Positions 1 through 12,855 of a stretch of DNA of 64,000 nucleotides are shown here, piece by piece (within the stretch, counting starts at the first letter, position 1; every line of letters starts with the position of its first letter). Source of the stretch: Terfezia claveryi (Eukaryota > Ascomycota > Pezizomycetes > Pezizales > Pezizaceae); the NCBI GenBank assembly GCA_015179025.1, contig WHUX01000233.1, positions 1 to 64,000 of the forward strand. The letters are read 5' to 3'. The translations under genes were made by a program, and so were the position numbers. The notes beneath the pieces were generated by a model. That model was not told the origin of the DNA. It searched no databases and saw nothing but the letters and a program-made list of their open reading frames with translations.

Positions 1-2205
1 GCTCTCAGCCGCGAAGAAGCTATCCAGAAAATCGGAGAATGGGCAAAAAGATGGATTACCAACAAGCCGACACGACCTACTCTCCAACCCAGCATTCAGT
101 TCAGTAACCCCACCAAATAGATGACCAACCGACAAATGGAATAGGAGATCAGGAATACTCCTGTTGCCCCACAACAAACATGGAATGCACCTCAACAACC
201 AGCTGCAACCACTAGCAGCAGTAACGCAATTCCAATCAACACCGCTACCGTCACTACTCGTTCTAAAAAGTGAGTAGCTATTGACAAAGATTCACCCTCT
301 TTCATTCAAGACACTAAGACCTCCAGACAGCATTGTGATTTCTGTAAGTTCTCAGGACATAATGCTTCTATATGCAAGGAGAAGAAACCCACCACCAATG
401 ACTTTAACATAAGGATCGAACCGACCCTCAACAAGCTCATTGAAGAGAAACATATCAGCGACGGATGGGAGGACAACAAGGACTACTTCATCACACAGTG
501 GCTTGACCAAGGTACAGGTATGAAAGCCGCATATCAATCATGTATGAAAGTATGTCCTATCTGGAAGAACTACTATGATACCTTTGTGAACCATAAGGAT
601 TATAGAAGAAGAGATGGATTTTTGTATGTCAAGAACCGACAAGGACAATGGAGATTAGTCTTGCCCTCTACCTTTAACATCGAAGGTAAGAACTATCTCG
701 AATTGGTTATTAAAGATGCACATGAAGCAACCGCTCATAGCGGCATTAAAAAAACGATGAAATATCTTACTGACCGATATGATTACTAGTCCTTTGCAGA
801 ACCAACTGAGAACTATATCAGAAGTTGTGATACTTGTCAACGGACAAAGTATTCCAACAAGGCACCACTTGGACTTGTAACCCTATTACATATACCAAGC
901 AGGCCATGGACTGACATATCAATGGATTTTCTTAAAGTAGCACCTATGTTTACTAAGTGTTCAATTTTGTACCTGAATATTCCTATTGAAGAAGATCATG
1001 TAGTTTGTATTTCACGACTTTGGACAATTGTCGATAGACAATCAGGATTCAAGTTTCTTATTCCTGTCTCAGATAATTTCACAGCAGAACAATGTACTGC
1101 TACCTTTGATACTCATGTAGTCCCAACTATGGGATACCCTTTCTGTATTGTTTTTGACCATGACACTCTTTTTATGTCAACGCACTTTCAAGATTGGGCT
1201 AGGAATAAAGGAATCAAGTTGGAACCGTCTACCGCATATCATCCACGTACAGACGGACAATCGGAAATTGTAAATTAAGAAATTCTACAAGTAGCAAGAG
1301 GCTGTAAAATCGAAGGATTTGATTGGCTACAGAAACTACCAGAGATACAGTTGAAACTTAACTCTAGGTATAATGTCGCTAGACAGAATAGTCCCTTTTC
1401 CACACTATTTGGATTTAATGCACATTTTGGCGTATCAATACTTCCATACCCCATTAACGCATATGTACCAGCGAATGAATATCATGAGGTAACGTTTAAA
1501 AACCTATATGATGCCAAGAAGACTCAAGCATCTCAAGCGAACAAACGACTACCCAATACAGCCAAATTTTCTGTCGGACAACAAGTTATGCTTTCCTGAG
1601 AAAACATCAACCTATCGAACGTCTCACCCAAACTCAAACCAAAATGGCTAGGCCCATTTCCCATTATTTCCAGTAATTGGAAATGCAATAACTATAGCCT
1701 AGAGCTATCTAGTCAACCTGACCTCCATCTCATATATAATACTTTTCATATCAGCAAACTCAAACCTTACTATAAAAACAATCCTACCCAGTTCCCTCAC
1801 AGACAATCTCAGGAACCAGGACCAATTCAAGAAGATCGTTATGAAGTTGAAAAGATATTAGAATTTAGAACAGCTCCTCGAACTGGAGAAAGACAATATA
1901 AGGTCAGATGGCTAGGATACTCTCCTAAATATGATTCCTGGGTAAATGCCAAGGACATTATCACCGAAATTCTTCAAGACTTCTGGATGACCGGAAGTAT
2001 GGAAGACACATTCAAGAGACGTCTAAGGACAAAAGGAAAACAAGGACCACGAACCAGAGATGAGATCCGAGCTCTCATCCAACAAGAACGAGATAGAATC
2101 ATAAGTCAAGGAAACACTAAGGATATTCATGTTAATGCTAATGTATTAATAATGCATCAAATCTTAGGACGTATGGAAACCAATATGGCAGAGCAAAAGA
2201 AGTAA
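1..2205 (+). pseudogene. Gag zinc knuckle joined directly to integrase and chromodomain (GypA)
   Basis: One continuous frame runs from a CX2CX4HX4C zinc knuckle (CDFCKFSGHNASIC, about 334-375) into the integrase. The integrase shows a zinc-binding region (HEATAHSG about 721-744, CDTCQRTK about 829-852) and a catalytic triad: D in DISMDF near 914, D in FDHDTLF near 1156, E in DGQSEIVN near 1266. A GPY/F-like segment follows around 1640-1780. A chromodomain (YEVEKILEF...QYKVRWLGYSPKYDSW) lies at about 1838-1960, expected to steer integration to marked chromatin. Stops at 787 (TAG), 1276 (TAA) and 1597 (TGA) break the frame. The RT-RNase H block is missing, so this is an internal-deletion derivative or a non-autonomous Gag-integrase element. 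Confidence 0.8.
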
Positions 2206-2233
2206 GGATAGGAAATCCTTTTATGTGGGGAAG

Positions 2234-2788
2234 TGTAATGGAGAACATTGTTTCATTACTTATATAATTGATTATATACTTTTGTATTTCCTATATTACT
2301 ACTATGTTATGTAACTAAGCCTCTCAATTGAAGGACTAGCCTTCAACCACCTCCTATTGCTTTATAAGCGTCCATAGCATGGGGAATTTGCCATAGGAAG
2401 TTCCATGGCACTTGCCATATGAAGACACCCTCATTATGGCCGCGTGACCTCTGTTTAAGGTGTATGACTTATTACTATGGCCATATGACCATCATTTAAG
2501 GCGTGTGACTCATTACTATGGCCACATGACCCCTTTTGTATAGCGCACCACCTTCTGGTGTGCCACTCTTTATTGTATTTATTTCCTTAGTCATCAGATC
2601 TCAGAGGAGTATAAATAGGCCACTGGATTCCCTCTGGAATCTATAAGAAAGACAAGAAGCAACCAAGCAAGCACACAGAGTAAGCAAGCCTATATTCCGA
2701 TTAGATTAAGATCATATAGCTTAGATAGCACAAATCATATAAGATAGATTACACCAGTTAATTACTGTTCCCTTGGGAACGACCCACA
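2234..2788 (+). repeat. 3' LTR of GypA
   Basis: The LTR begins TGTAATGG just after a TGTGGGGAAG purine tract and probably ends near ACCCACA (2788). It holds a TATA box and U3 repeats. Only one LTR is in the window, so the end is set by the TG...CA rule and is uncertain. No target-site duplication could be checked. Confidence 0.6.
2436..2617 (+). promoter_or_regulatory. U3 repeats (41 bp) and TATA box in GypA LTR
   Basis: Two and a half copies of a 41-bp unit starting ATGGCC..TGACC lie at 2436, 2477 and 2518. A TATAAATAG box is at 2610. Repeats upstream of a TATA box are the usual layout of a retrotransposon U3 enhancer and promoter. Confidence 0.5.
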
Positions 2789-2942
2789 TAGTAATCTCCC
2801 TACCCTTCTGAGGTCTTACCTCAGCAGAACCAAAATACACAAACATCTGTGCCTACGGATATAGATTGTATAAACGGTACCAAATGAATACTGTCTAGTA
2901 CCATTCATTACACCAGATCTTCCAATTAATATCCAAGTCGGA

Positions 2943-4187
2943 AGAAGAAGAGGGCGAAGAGCAAGAACTCCACCTCCTCCACCACCAGACTCACCAATAC
3001 CACTACCTCCAGTAACTATATCCAAAGAATGATCAATCCCAAAGATCGAGCCCAAGCTTAGTGGACAACAGGACTATGCTCAGTAGATACTATCCATTGA
3101 GCAAACGCTTAGCAGCTATGAACACAAAGATGAGACAATATGGGAAATCGTCACCAGAGATGTCTAAGATCTAGATCCTATAGCCACCAGAAAAGCCAGA
3201 GATATAGATGCTAAAGCCTGAAAGAAAGACAACAACTTCGCAATCCTTACAATGAAAAGAAATTACGAAAAAGAGGTTGTAGATATCATCGGACTAGCCA
3301 GAACAGCTAACGAAGCCTATAAAGAGCTGAAGGCCAAATTTGAAGGCAAGACTATTACCACACTCGGAGCTCTACTTATTGGAGTCATCAAACTCAACTA
3401 TGATGATAGAAATAGTTCAATCAAAGAATATATTAGTGAGTTCAATAAAAAGTGGGGATTCATGAGATCTATGCTGGGAGGAATGATTCCAGATGACCTT
3501 AAAGAATTCGGAACAATATTAACAGGCTTAAGCAAAAATGACCAAGCCAAAGGGACGTTTCTGCTAGCCACTCTTCTGCCCTACTATAATACTCTTATTG
3601 AAAATATCCAGATGAAGAGTGGACTTACCTATGGCAATATCACTACTCATCTCAAGACATATATTGCAGGTAGGCAAAAGGGGAAAAGGAGAGGAGATAA
3701 TGCTGGAGATTCGGTACAAAACCTAGTAGTACTCAAGACAGGAGCTGGCAGGGGACGGGATCAAGGAGATAATGGCAAAAGATGTGACTACTGCATCAGC
3801 AAAGGATGGAAAGAACTCAACCATATAGAATCCGAATGCTTTACCAAAAAGCACGAAAAGAGAAAAGTCAAGAAGGCTAAAAAGGAAGATTCCGATAATG
3901 AAGAATCTAATGAAGAAGAAGTCACTATCAAGGTTGTTCTGATTGGGAAAACAAGGGTAGGATGTGAAGGATGTTATGAATATGACACAGCAGCCACCCA
4001 CCATATGACCAACGAATACAACCGACTTACCAATATCCAATACAACCTCAGCATCAAGGTATCTGCTCATGATCAAACCGAATCCATTTGCCACACTATA
4101 GGAACTCTAGTCTTCAGACACAATGGCCGCAATATCTGCCACGAGCAATGCTTATATGACCCCACATACAGCAACATTATTAGCAGT
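2943..4187 (+). pseudogene. Copia-A Gag and start of protease
   Basis: The frame gives a proline-rich N-terminus and a UBN2/Copia-type Gag (KLSGQQDYAQ, later AYKELKAKFEG and NDQAKGTFLLATLLPYYNTLI). Stops near 3085 and 3162 break its 5' part. From 3252 to 4187 it is open. The zinc-knuckle region has CX2CX9HX4C (CDYC...HIESEC, about 3787-3840). The Copia protease signature EYDTAATHHMT (the D-T/S-A active-site region) is at about 3979-4011. The frame then enters the LTR of Gyp2a and ends artificially at 4211. Confidence 0.85.
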
Positions 4188-5020
4188 ATGGAGGGAATGG
4201 TTATTTTTTAGGTTTTTTTTGGTTTTTATTTATCTTTTATTTAGTTATTTTTTCTTTGGATTATTTTTTTTATTGAGATTTATTTATTTTTGATTTATTT
4301 TGACATTTTGAGAGTCGAACAGGATTTGGTATAACTCTCAGATTACTACGTGACTCGATTACTTTTGATTTAGTTTAGCAGAGAATTGATTTAGGGGATA
4401 TATTAGGCTATATTATTAGACTCCTGAAGACCCTAAACAATGCAAATGAAGTCATTGGCAAAAGCGAAAATCGATTGAGATTACCCTGCAAGCAAAAAGT
4501 TTTCAAGTGATTATGAGAGTCGAACAGTTTTTGGTATGACTCTTGGATTGATGATAAGAAGTTGCTATTTTTATCGAAAGGTGAAAGAATTAGTTCTTGT
4601 CGACTGAAGTTAAAACTGTTGAAGTGTCGGGATAATGTTGGATATTAGTAATGGATATCACAAGAATGATCGATTAAATAGCACGAGGGAACAGGGTAAC
4701 GCATGTGATAAGGGCCTAAGTAAGGCAGCAGATTAGTTTATATGTGAGAGTTTTTGAAGATAAAAGAGGTGGAAAATTGTGGTGATAGAGATAGGCATGC
4801 AGATATAGATACATGTACAGCAGTGCAGCAGTTAGCAGTTTATCAGCAGAAATTGTGTATTGTTCTCCGTGCAAGTTTAGGCCGTGCATTGAGGACAGTA
4901 TCACATGAATTGAACGGAATCACCTTCTACTATTACTCTCCTTATTTTCGTTGTCTATAGTGGCTCTCACTAACTGGTCACAAAGTGCATGTTCTTCCGT
5001 TAGGAGAGAAGTACCTCTAT
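4188..5020 (+). repeat. 5' LTR of Gyp2a
   Basis: This matches 12856-13683 over its whole length with scattered transitions. It holds two 30-bp hairpins with a GAGAGTCGAAC arm (4310-4339 and 4515-4544). The end CCTCTATA at 5014-5021 is followed four bases later by the primer binding site. Confidence 0.9.
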
Positions 5021-5025
5021 ATTTT

Positions 5026-5041
5026 TGGTCCCTTCGACCGG
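5026..5041 (+). other. tRNA primer binding site of Gyp2a
   Basis: TGGTCCCTTCGACCGG begins with TGG, as needed to pair with a tRNA CCA end. The identical string follows the Gyp2b LTR at 60240, so primer choice is conserved in the family. The tRNA species was not identified. Confidence 0.75.
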
Positions 5042-5320
5042 AGAGTTTAGACAACGATTTGGAAAATGGTGGAAGGTATGACAAAATCGGCAAAGCATCA
5101 GATTGGAGGTGATATGATATCACGAATAGAGATATGGATATCACTGTTACTTTTATCTAGCTTCAGATATACTTTTTATGATGAACTATGGAGTATGTGT
5201 ACCTAGACACAAAAGAGTATGCCATAGGATATCATATTTTGGATGACGATTGGTTTTCAGTCTGTTCAGGTATATAATGACCTGAATTCATCTTAGATAA
5301 AATCATCAACAGCAGCATTC

Positions 5321-7905
5321 GTGGGTACAGCAATTCGAACAGTAGCTTCTATGCTATCGAATACGCAAAGACCTTCGACGGATAAGGACTTATTACAGAA
5401 TCAAAGAACATTTCGACAATTGTTATTTGATCTCGGGTTCAAGTTCTTCCTATTCTTGTTCGAGGAACAACTTCGGGGAAACCCACACAACACAACACAA
5501 AATACATCACACAATTCGGCAGAAAGATATACAACAATGGCATCTGGTTCAGGTTCTGGAATGGGATCTGGTTCTGGATTAGGATCTGGTTTGGGAGACA
5601 CAGAATCAGGAGGAAAAAATCAGACTATGAAGGCAAACCATGGACCTTATACCTTCTTACCCTTGCCCAGACAGATTGGGGCACCTCTGTTCAACGGTAC
5701 CAATGTCTCGAGATTTGTGGAGAACTGGGAAAACTTGACTGCAGGATGGACGGATGAGGAAAGGATTATTCGACTAGTTTCTTACTGTGAACCTATAGTT
5801 GGGAAGTATCTTAAATCCTACGTAACATATGAAACCCCGAATTGGAAGGATTTTCGAACCGCAATACTCAAGGATTTCAAGGAAAGTGACACAGAAATGC
5901 AAAAGTATACTCGGAAGTACTTGTACAAGCTGATTGCGAACTTGAAAAAGAAGACAGAACTAAGTGCGGGGGATTATCGAGCGTTTATTATGGAATTTAG
6001 TGACAAATCCGAGGTTCTGGTCAAGGAAGAAAGATTGGCAAAGATTAGCAGAATTTAGTTATTCTTGACGGCTTTCCCAGTTAAAGCAGGAGATCAAATT
6101 CTGAAGAAGAACGACATGCTCTTAAGTGAACCAGACTCATGTAGGGAACGATGGAATGATGTTAAGGAAGCGGCAATTGCGTGGTTGGATAGTCGTAGAT
6201 CTCAGATGAGAAAACTACTTCGAGAAGAAGCCGAAGATCCAGCAGATAAGGATGATGATACTCCAGCAATAAAGATCTTGAAAAAGGAGAATAATGCAAA
6301 GAAGGAAAAGGAAAAAGCCCTAAAAAAACAAGAGATTCCTGACCCAATGGACGAAATCATTCAACAACTAAAGGACTTGAAAATACAGAATACCAAGCTT
6401 AAGAAAATGGTGGGCACTGGTACGACACCACCTCAGCAGCTTTTCAACCCAAATCAATACGGCCGTAGAAGCTATCCACAGAATAACTCGCTTTTCGATA
6501 GACCTAGAGGATGCTACTAGTGTGGAGGGCAACACAGAAGAGAAGAGTGCAGAAGTCTTAAAAAGGCTATCGAACGAGGAGAAGTGCACTTCAAGGGATA
6601 TACGTTGTTCTTGGGGGATTCAGAAACGTCAATGAATACTCGAGTACCATTTATAATACAGGACGAAGATGGGCAAGTGACTGAATGGCAAAAAGAATGG
6701 GTTGAAAAGGCCATGAAGACAAAGGAGTCGAAAATGGAGGAAATAAGTTTGACTTCAAGTGTCATTACTTTGGATTTTCCTGCAAAAAAGACGATTGCTG
6801 CAGATTGCAGTGAAACAATGATGATGCACGACCAACCTGTGATCGTCAAGAAAGCCAAACCCGAGTCTGAAACCATGAGCCAGAGACTTCTTAAGAAAGA
6901 TATTCATGAAAAGATGAAGTTCTGGAAGCCTAAAGAAGTCCAGAAACCCGAGCCAACCAAGAAAGAACTGTCAATGGAAGATGAGATCATGCAGGATATT
7001 GAAGAACTACAAGATCTGTGGTCTCAGCCTGAAGAACCTACAAAAAAGACAAAGAAGAAGACTCAGGAAGAAGAGGAGTTAAAGATAGTGCCAAACTGGG
7101 TAAAAATGTGTGAGAACGTGGATTTGAACAAGCTCGCACATAAGTTGATGAGTGGAGAAGGTCTAAATACGGAGGAAATTTTAGTGACTGCGGGAACTGA
7201 ACTTGTACAAAGGTGTACTGGGATCAAGCGTGTGCCGAAGATCAATGAAATTCAGCAAAGACTCGAACAAAACATATACGCAGTTGTGAACAGAGTTTTT
7301 AGGCAAGAAGCAGATCGGGAACTGTATGCAGCAGCATGTCCTACATGCATAGCTGTCCTAAATGAAAAGATCGAGAAGCACTCGAGATGCTTATTGATGG
7401 AGGTTCTGAACTCAATATTGTGCGCGAAGATATTGTCCGAGAATACAACATTCCCATGGATGTTAAGGTCAATTGGTCGGTAGGAGGAGTGACAGGACAT
7501 AGTATGCGAGTACTAGGAGTTTGTCATAAGGTCACAGTCACGATAGGAGGAGTTGTTACCTTTGGAAGATTCTTTGTGATGGAAGATATGACACGTGAAG
7601 TGATCTTGAGTAGACCTTGGGTAAGGTCAGTGAGAATGAAGGAAGATAATCGAGATGATAGCAATTGCTATATTACGGTTACAGGAACAAATGGAGATGA
7701 AGTAATTTCTGCGCAGTTCCGGCAAATCATGGGAGGAATTGGGATGAAGCAAAGATCAGGTATATTGTGGGAAAAGAGGACAATCAATAACTTCCCGGAG
7801 CTCATTGATTGGAGGATAATACTGGGACAGAATAATGATAATACTAATATAGATATGGATGATTTTTGTCTTCAGGATTCTGTTTTGTCGAAAAAAGAAA
7901 TATAG
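5321..7905 (+). pseudogene. Gag-protease region of Gyp2a
   Basis: Alignment by eye with the intact Gyp2b protein shows Gag capsid similarity (Gyp2a ENLTAGWTDEERIIRLVSYCE; Gyp2b DNLTVEWTEEQKIKRIVQYCE), then a charged linker, a zinc knuckle and an aspartic protease. The likely Gag start is ATG 5537 (MASGSGSGM). In-frame stops lie at 6056 and 6518; the second replaces the third residue of the zinc knuckle (CY*CGGQHRREEC). A one-base deletion near 7380 shifts the frame just before the protease motif LIDGGSELNIV (from about 7390). The protease frame runs to 7905. The copy cannot make an intact polyprotein. Confidence 0.88.
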
Positions 7906-8028
7906 ACGTTATATAAGAAGAAAGCGGATAAAGTACGACCGGTTAATGCGCCGCATGAAGATAGAGCGAAGCCAGTGGGAGACAAAGATTGGAGAGAAAA
8001 AAGAATTGCTTCCGAAAAAGCGCTATTT

Positions 8029-8058
8029 GAGAGTCGAACAAAAAAGGGTATGACTCTC
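8029..8058 (+). repeat. 30-bp hairpin inside Gyp2a pol
   Basis: Arms GAGAGTC and GACTCTC enclose a 16-base loop. The same motif occurs in the LTRs of this element and at the matching pol position of Gyp2b (63455-63484). Confidence 0.7.
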
Positions 8059-11000
8059 AGATCGGATATAGACCAATCCCTTTACGAACTCGGATGGCTA
8101 GTACCGAAATTTTCAGATATTCCTAGGGGATCAGATTAACACCGGAACGAGTACAAAATCTATATATAGGAGAAAGCATTACATCTCAAGAAAAACAGAT
8201 ACTGATAAAGTATTATATAATCGGGAAGCAGCTATTGCTTATGATTTCTCACAAAAAGGGGTATTTCGAGAAGAGGTTGAACCGCCACATAAAATACCGA
8301 CTATTCCACATACACCGTGGCAAGCACCAAGTTTTCATATACCTAAGGCATTGATTCCTGAAGTTATGAAAATTTGCGAGGACAGAATTAAGTATGGAAT
8401 GCTAGAATACAGTTTTGGGCCATACAGAAATCCATGGTTCCTAGTTAAAAAGAAAAATGGGAAATATCGGTTAATCAATGCGGCTATACATCTCAATGCA
8501 GTTACTATTAAAGATGCGTCTCTTCCCCTGAATATCGATGTGTTCAGTAAGAATTTGCGAGATATCCATTGGTATCTTTAATGGATTTATTTTCTGGGTA
8601 CGATCAATGTACCTTAGTACCTGAATCTAGAGATATGACTGCATTTATTACTCCGTTCAGTTTACTTCGTATGACTACCTTACCACAAGGATATACGAAT
8701 GGTATTCAAGTGTTCGATCGAGTTATTAAGAAAGCACTTCGAGCTGAGATTGCAGAATGATTAGCTGCACCTTTTATTGATGACGTTGCTTCAAAAGCTA
8801 GCTCAAGAAGTTGGTATCTTCTGGAAGATAGAACATTCGAAGAAGTTTTACCCGGTGTTAGGCATTATGTTATGGAAGTGATCTATTCGGTAGATCAAAC
8901 ATTAGCAGACCTTGAAAGAGTAGAGGCTACAATTTCAGAGAAAAAAGTGAATTTCTTAAGGATGGTCTCAAAATTGTGGCTTTTATCTGTGGATCAAATG
9001 GTAGAACGCCTGACGAGGAAAAAGTCAGGAAGATAATTGATTGGCCACCCTGCTGAAATGTTACTGAAGTCAAGGCTTTCATGGGAACTTGTGTGTATTA
9101 CCGGATTTGGATCGAAAAGTTTGCTTGGATTGCGGAACCATTATATAAGTTAACAAGAGGTAATGTGGAGTTTAATTGGGGAGAAGAACAACAAAAGGCA
9201 ATGGCGATTCTGAAGGAAAAGTTGACGAATCCGCCTGCGCTTAAACCGATAGATTATGAACCTGGACAAGGGAAGATCATATTATCAGTGGATTCTTCAT
9301 TGATTGGGTGGGGCGCAATATTACAACAAGCTGAACCGTAGGATGAAAAGAGAAGGCATCCTGCGAGGTACGAAAACGGTGTATGGAAAGAAGCTGAGAA
9401 AGGCTACGATTCTAGAAAATTGGAATGTCGAGGACTATTGAAGGCATTGAAGAAGACAAGAAATTACTTGTATGGAGTAAGATTTCTGGTCGAGATTGAT
9501 GCAAAGACTTTAGTGCATTAATTAAACTAGCCAGCTTCTGATTTACCAGGATCAGTAGTTACGAGATGGTTAGCGTGGATTCGATTATTCGATTTCGAGG
9601 TCAAGCATGTCTCCGGAGTTAAATATGGTGGACCTGACGGATTATCTAGAAGAGAAAGAGGAGTTGATTCACCGGAAGAACTCTCACCTGATGAGTTTGA
9701 TGATATTCTAGACGCAGATCTAGACCTCATTAGTGCAAAATTGGAGCCAGAGACCCATGGATTACGGAATGCATATTGCCAGCTCAAATATCAGCGACAG
9801 ATGCGAATAGTTTGGCAACATTATAGATTACCTTACCACGATGCAAAGACCAGGTGGTATAGCGGATAAAGATTTTCGAAAAATCCGGTATCAAGCAACT
9901 AGATATATGATTCGGGACGGAATCTATACAAACGGATGAAAGGAAATATGCCACCCGCAAGAGTTATTTGGGATGATACAGAAAAAAGGCGAATATTGCA
10001 AGAACTACATGATGAAAGTGGACATCGCGGAAGGAATGGTACTTACCAGAAAATCAAGCTACGTTATTGGTGGAGAAATCTATACATGACGTAAGAGAAT
10101 ATGTCCATACATGCAATGGATGTCAACGACGTAAACCTAACCAGTTTGACGAGGAACTACACCCAACACTGTATAGTGCCATGTGGAGAAAAGTCGGACT
10201 AGACATAATTCATATGCCGAAAGATGCAGGTTGTGGTTACATTGTGCAATGCGGGATGATTTTACTGGATGGATTGAAGCTAAACCTATTCGAAGTGCAA
10301 ACGCTAAGACTGTTGCGGCATTCGTGCTAGATTGGATTACCCGATTTGGAGTACCAGCACGCATTGTATGCGACAATGGATCGGAAAATAAAGGAGAAGT
10401 ACAAGAAATATTGAAGCAATACAACATTGTCAATATCGCGATTGCTGCGTACCACCCTCAATCCAACGCTTTAGTGGAAAGAGGACATCAACAAATCATA
10501 GATGCGCTTGCGAAATTGGGAAGAACTGGACTAAAAATTTGCCGTTTGTTCTTTGGGCTGATCGAATTACAACACGAGTTTCTATAGGATATCGCCATTT
10601 ACACTGGTATTTGGACAAGATTGTATACTTCCAATTGAATTGACAGCTATATCATGGGCAATGGTTGATTGGAATCATATTTCTACAAGAGATCAACTGC
10701 TTGCCACCCAGCAAAACAACTGGAAAGAAAGAAAGAGCGTTTAGAGATTGCAGCGGATCGGTTAGCGAAGAATCGACAAGCAAACAAAACATTCTTTGAT
10801 CGGAATAGAAGACAAAGGAAGGAAGATCTAGATATCGGAGATTTGGTTCTTCTCTATAACAGCGTCCTAACTAAGCAATGGTCAAGAAAGCTAGAAAACC
10901 GTTGGCTTGGCCCGTACCGGATAAGAGATCTACGCAGGGATCGGGGAACTTACCTATTGGAGGAATTGGACGGCACTCCATGAAACTACCGTATCCGGGA

Positions 11001-11166
11001 GAAAGATTGAAGAGGTTTTACCCAAGAACAGGGGTAGATTGTGAAGAATATGGCGAAGTACAGGATGAAACAAACGAAATGGATCTGACAATAGGAAATA
11101 GTGCAAAAATTTTCAATTCGAAATTTGGTCATATGAAACTTCAGAATGGCCTGAGTTTACTACCAT

Positions 11167-11180
11167 TAAGAAGGGGGGAC
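11167..11180 (+). other. First (internal) polypurine tract of Gyp2a
   Basis: TTAAGAAGGGGGGACG ends the pol region 1.67 kb before the 3' LTR. A nearly identical string sits directly at the LTR (12838-12855). One is the normal plus-strand primer; the other looks like a duplicated or ancestral copy that once bordered an LTR. Confidence 0.6.
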
Positions 11181-11303
11181 GAATAACCCATTCTCCTCTC
11201 TTTCGAACTTCATACCATACACACACAGCACTTTCACTTACATTTCCCGAATACACCTCTACTTTCACATATCTTTATATCTTCTCTTTTACTTCTATAC
11301 ACA

Positions 11304-12222
11304 ATGTCAGCATCTATTATCCTGGCTTGACCCAAGACGGTTGCAGAGGGTGAGCTACAGACGAAGTTCCAAGAAATGATGAGTTGCGAGGCAACCGTCA
11401 ACACCCAATTCGAAGGAGCGGTAAAGTCCATTGTCGGCGGAAAAAAATCAATGGAAATTCCTCAAAGGTATAGCAAGATTGACCAGACAATGCAGTGAGA
11501 AAGTTGGTGCCTTGGCCGCAGCACAATCCACCCTAATCGAACAAGCAACCGAAGCAGAACTACAAGCGTGGGAGTCTCTAGAGAAGACGCACGTGACGAT
11601 CTAAGAATGGACGAACTCAATAAGTTCGGCGAAGTGTACAATGCATCAGTCAAGAGAAGACAGAATTACAATCTGTCTACCGAAAAATTCTGGGGTCCAA
11701 ATTGGATGCCATTGCTCCAGGATATACAACCCTCTTGGCCATCGATTGAATTTGCCAGACAATGTTCACTCGCAGCGGAAGAATTGTCATTTCATAGAGG
11801 AATGGATCTAGTGCGCGACATTTTACCACGGTTCGTCATAGAAATTGAAGACCAAAATCAACCCCCGCACGCAGAAAGATAAGTGGCTCATGGTAGAGGA
11901 TATTAGATGGGTCTTGCAGGATCGAGACCTACCTCCAATTCTCCCGAACGATTAGAAGAAATATCATACTGCGTATGTAGCTATGATGACATCGATAGCA
12001 GAAAAACAAGGGCAACAAATGCCAGAGATCTTATCCAGAACGCCGAAGCTGAACAACCAATCCCGATAAATGAACTTCCACAATCCGAAGATACAGTAGT
12101 GCCAACTGGAGGTAGTTCGGTGGCTACTGTGCGCCGAAGCAAGCGAATACGAAGAGCTAGCGTTACTGCAGCTCAGTCTACAACAAGAAGTGAGTATGGT
12201 CAAAGCAAGGAGGGGAGCTAGC
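11304..12222 (+). pseudogene. Extra coding-like region after pol in Gyp2a
   Basis: Between the two polypurine tracts one frame opens at ATG 11304 and continues, with stops and probable frameshifts near 11495-11570, to 12222. Readable pieces include TVAEGELQTKFQEMMSCEA, LAAAQSTLIEQATEAELQAW (another frame), FWGPNWMPLLQDIQPSWPS and a basic tail VRRSKRIRRASV. It is helix-rich and charged, with no signal peptide or membrane segment that I can see, so an env origin is not supported. It could be an accessory structural protein or captured sequence. The family is not recognised. Confidence 0.45.
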
Positions 12223-12855
12223 AAGAGAAAAAGGGCGAAGTCCACAGAGGAGGTAACACCGGCATATACCAGAGTACGATTTGAACAGGTAGAGGTTGAA
12301 GATTGTGACCAGAATATATCAAACTACTAGATCAGGAGGATGTCGAGGATCTCGATGATGACACAAAGACCGATATCGAAGTAGTGGAAAAGATCCGAGA
12401 ATTCTGCTGTCAGCAGCCACTAATGAAGCTGATAAGGATCAACAAATACTGACAAGTAGGATAGCAAGATGACTATGGATGCTAATGTGGGGATCAAAAT
12501 GAAGGTCATGTCAATTGAAAGTGACGACCCCATTCCTCTCAGGAAAACTCGGAAAGACAAGGGGATTCCATGTCCAAAAATGAGAAAACAGGACCCACCA
12601 CAAACACAACCTGTTACAGCAGCATCTCCTAGTATACAGCTGCCGTCAAAATGACTAGCTCCACCAAGTCGCCAAGATATGAATCGCCAATCGACAAGGT
12701 TAGAGAAGCTCGTAGGAATACCAGAGTCTACACCTCCGATGAATATGAAGATAAGGAAGAAGGTGAAGGGGATAATGATGAAGAGGAGTGGCAGGACCAA
12801 GATGATTGATAGGCTGTGTTGACGAGGATGCCAACTTTAAGAAGGGGGGACGGAT
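12223..12855 (+). other. Non-coding leader to 3' LTR with terminal polypurine tract
   Basis: The 3' end of Gyp2a before the LTR shows only short broken frames of charged sequence. It closes with a second TTAAGAAGGGGGGACGG tract (12837-12853), the expected plus-strand primer site next to the LTR. Confidence 0.6.

Larger units (their letters stand above)
1..2788 (+). mobile_element. GypA: 3' part of a Ty3/Gypsy chromodomain LTR retrotransposon
   Basis: The stretch carries, in order, a Gag zinc knuckle, an integrase with an H2C2 zinc finger and DDE core, a chromodomain and a 3' LTR. The 5' end lies outside the window. No protease, reverse transcriptase or RNase H is present between Gag and integrase. 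A guanine-rich purine tract (about 2225-2233) precedes the LTR. A few in-frame stops show the copy is dead, but decay is milder than in the remnants at 30-35 kb. Confidence 0.85.
7906..11190 (+). pseudogene. Pol region of Gyp2a: RT, RNase H, integrase
   Basis: RT similarity starts near 8351 (FGPYRNPWFLVKKKNGKYRL, near-identical in Gyp2b) and includes the catalytic-motif equivalent FIDD near 8774-8785. An RNase H-like segment (ILSVDSSLIGWGAILQQ) is at about 9280-9334. The integrase has a zinc finger (HTCNGCQRRK near 10110) and a DDE core: D in GLDIIHM near 10203, D in CDNGSENKG near 10372, E in ALVERGHQ near 10480. The ORF is cut into more than ten pieces by stops and shifts. I saw no chromodomain after the integrase, unlike the other Gypsy families here. 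Confidence 0.85.

Noticed and set aside
11304..12222. Env-like gene in Gyp2a
   Set aside because: The position fits, but no signal peptide, membrane span or cleavage motif is visible; annotated only as an unknown region.
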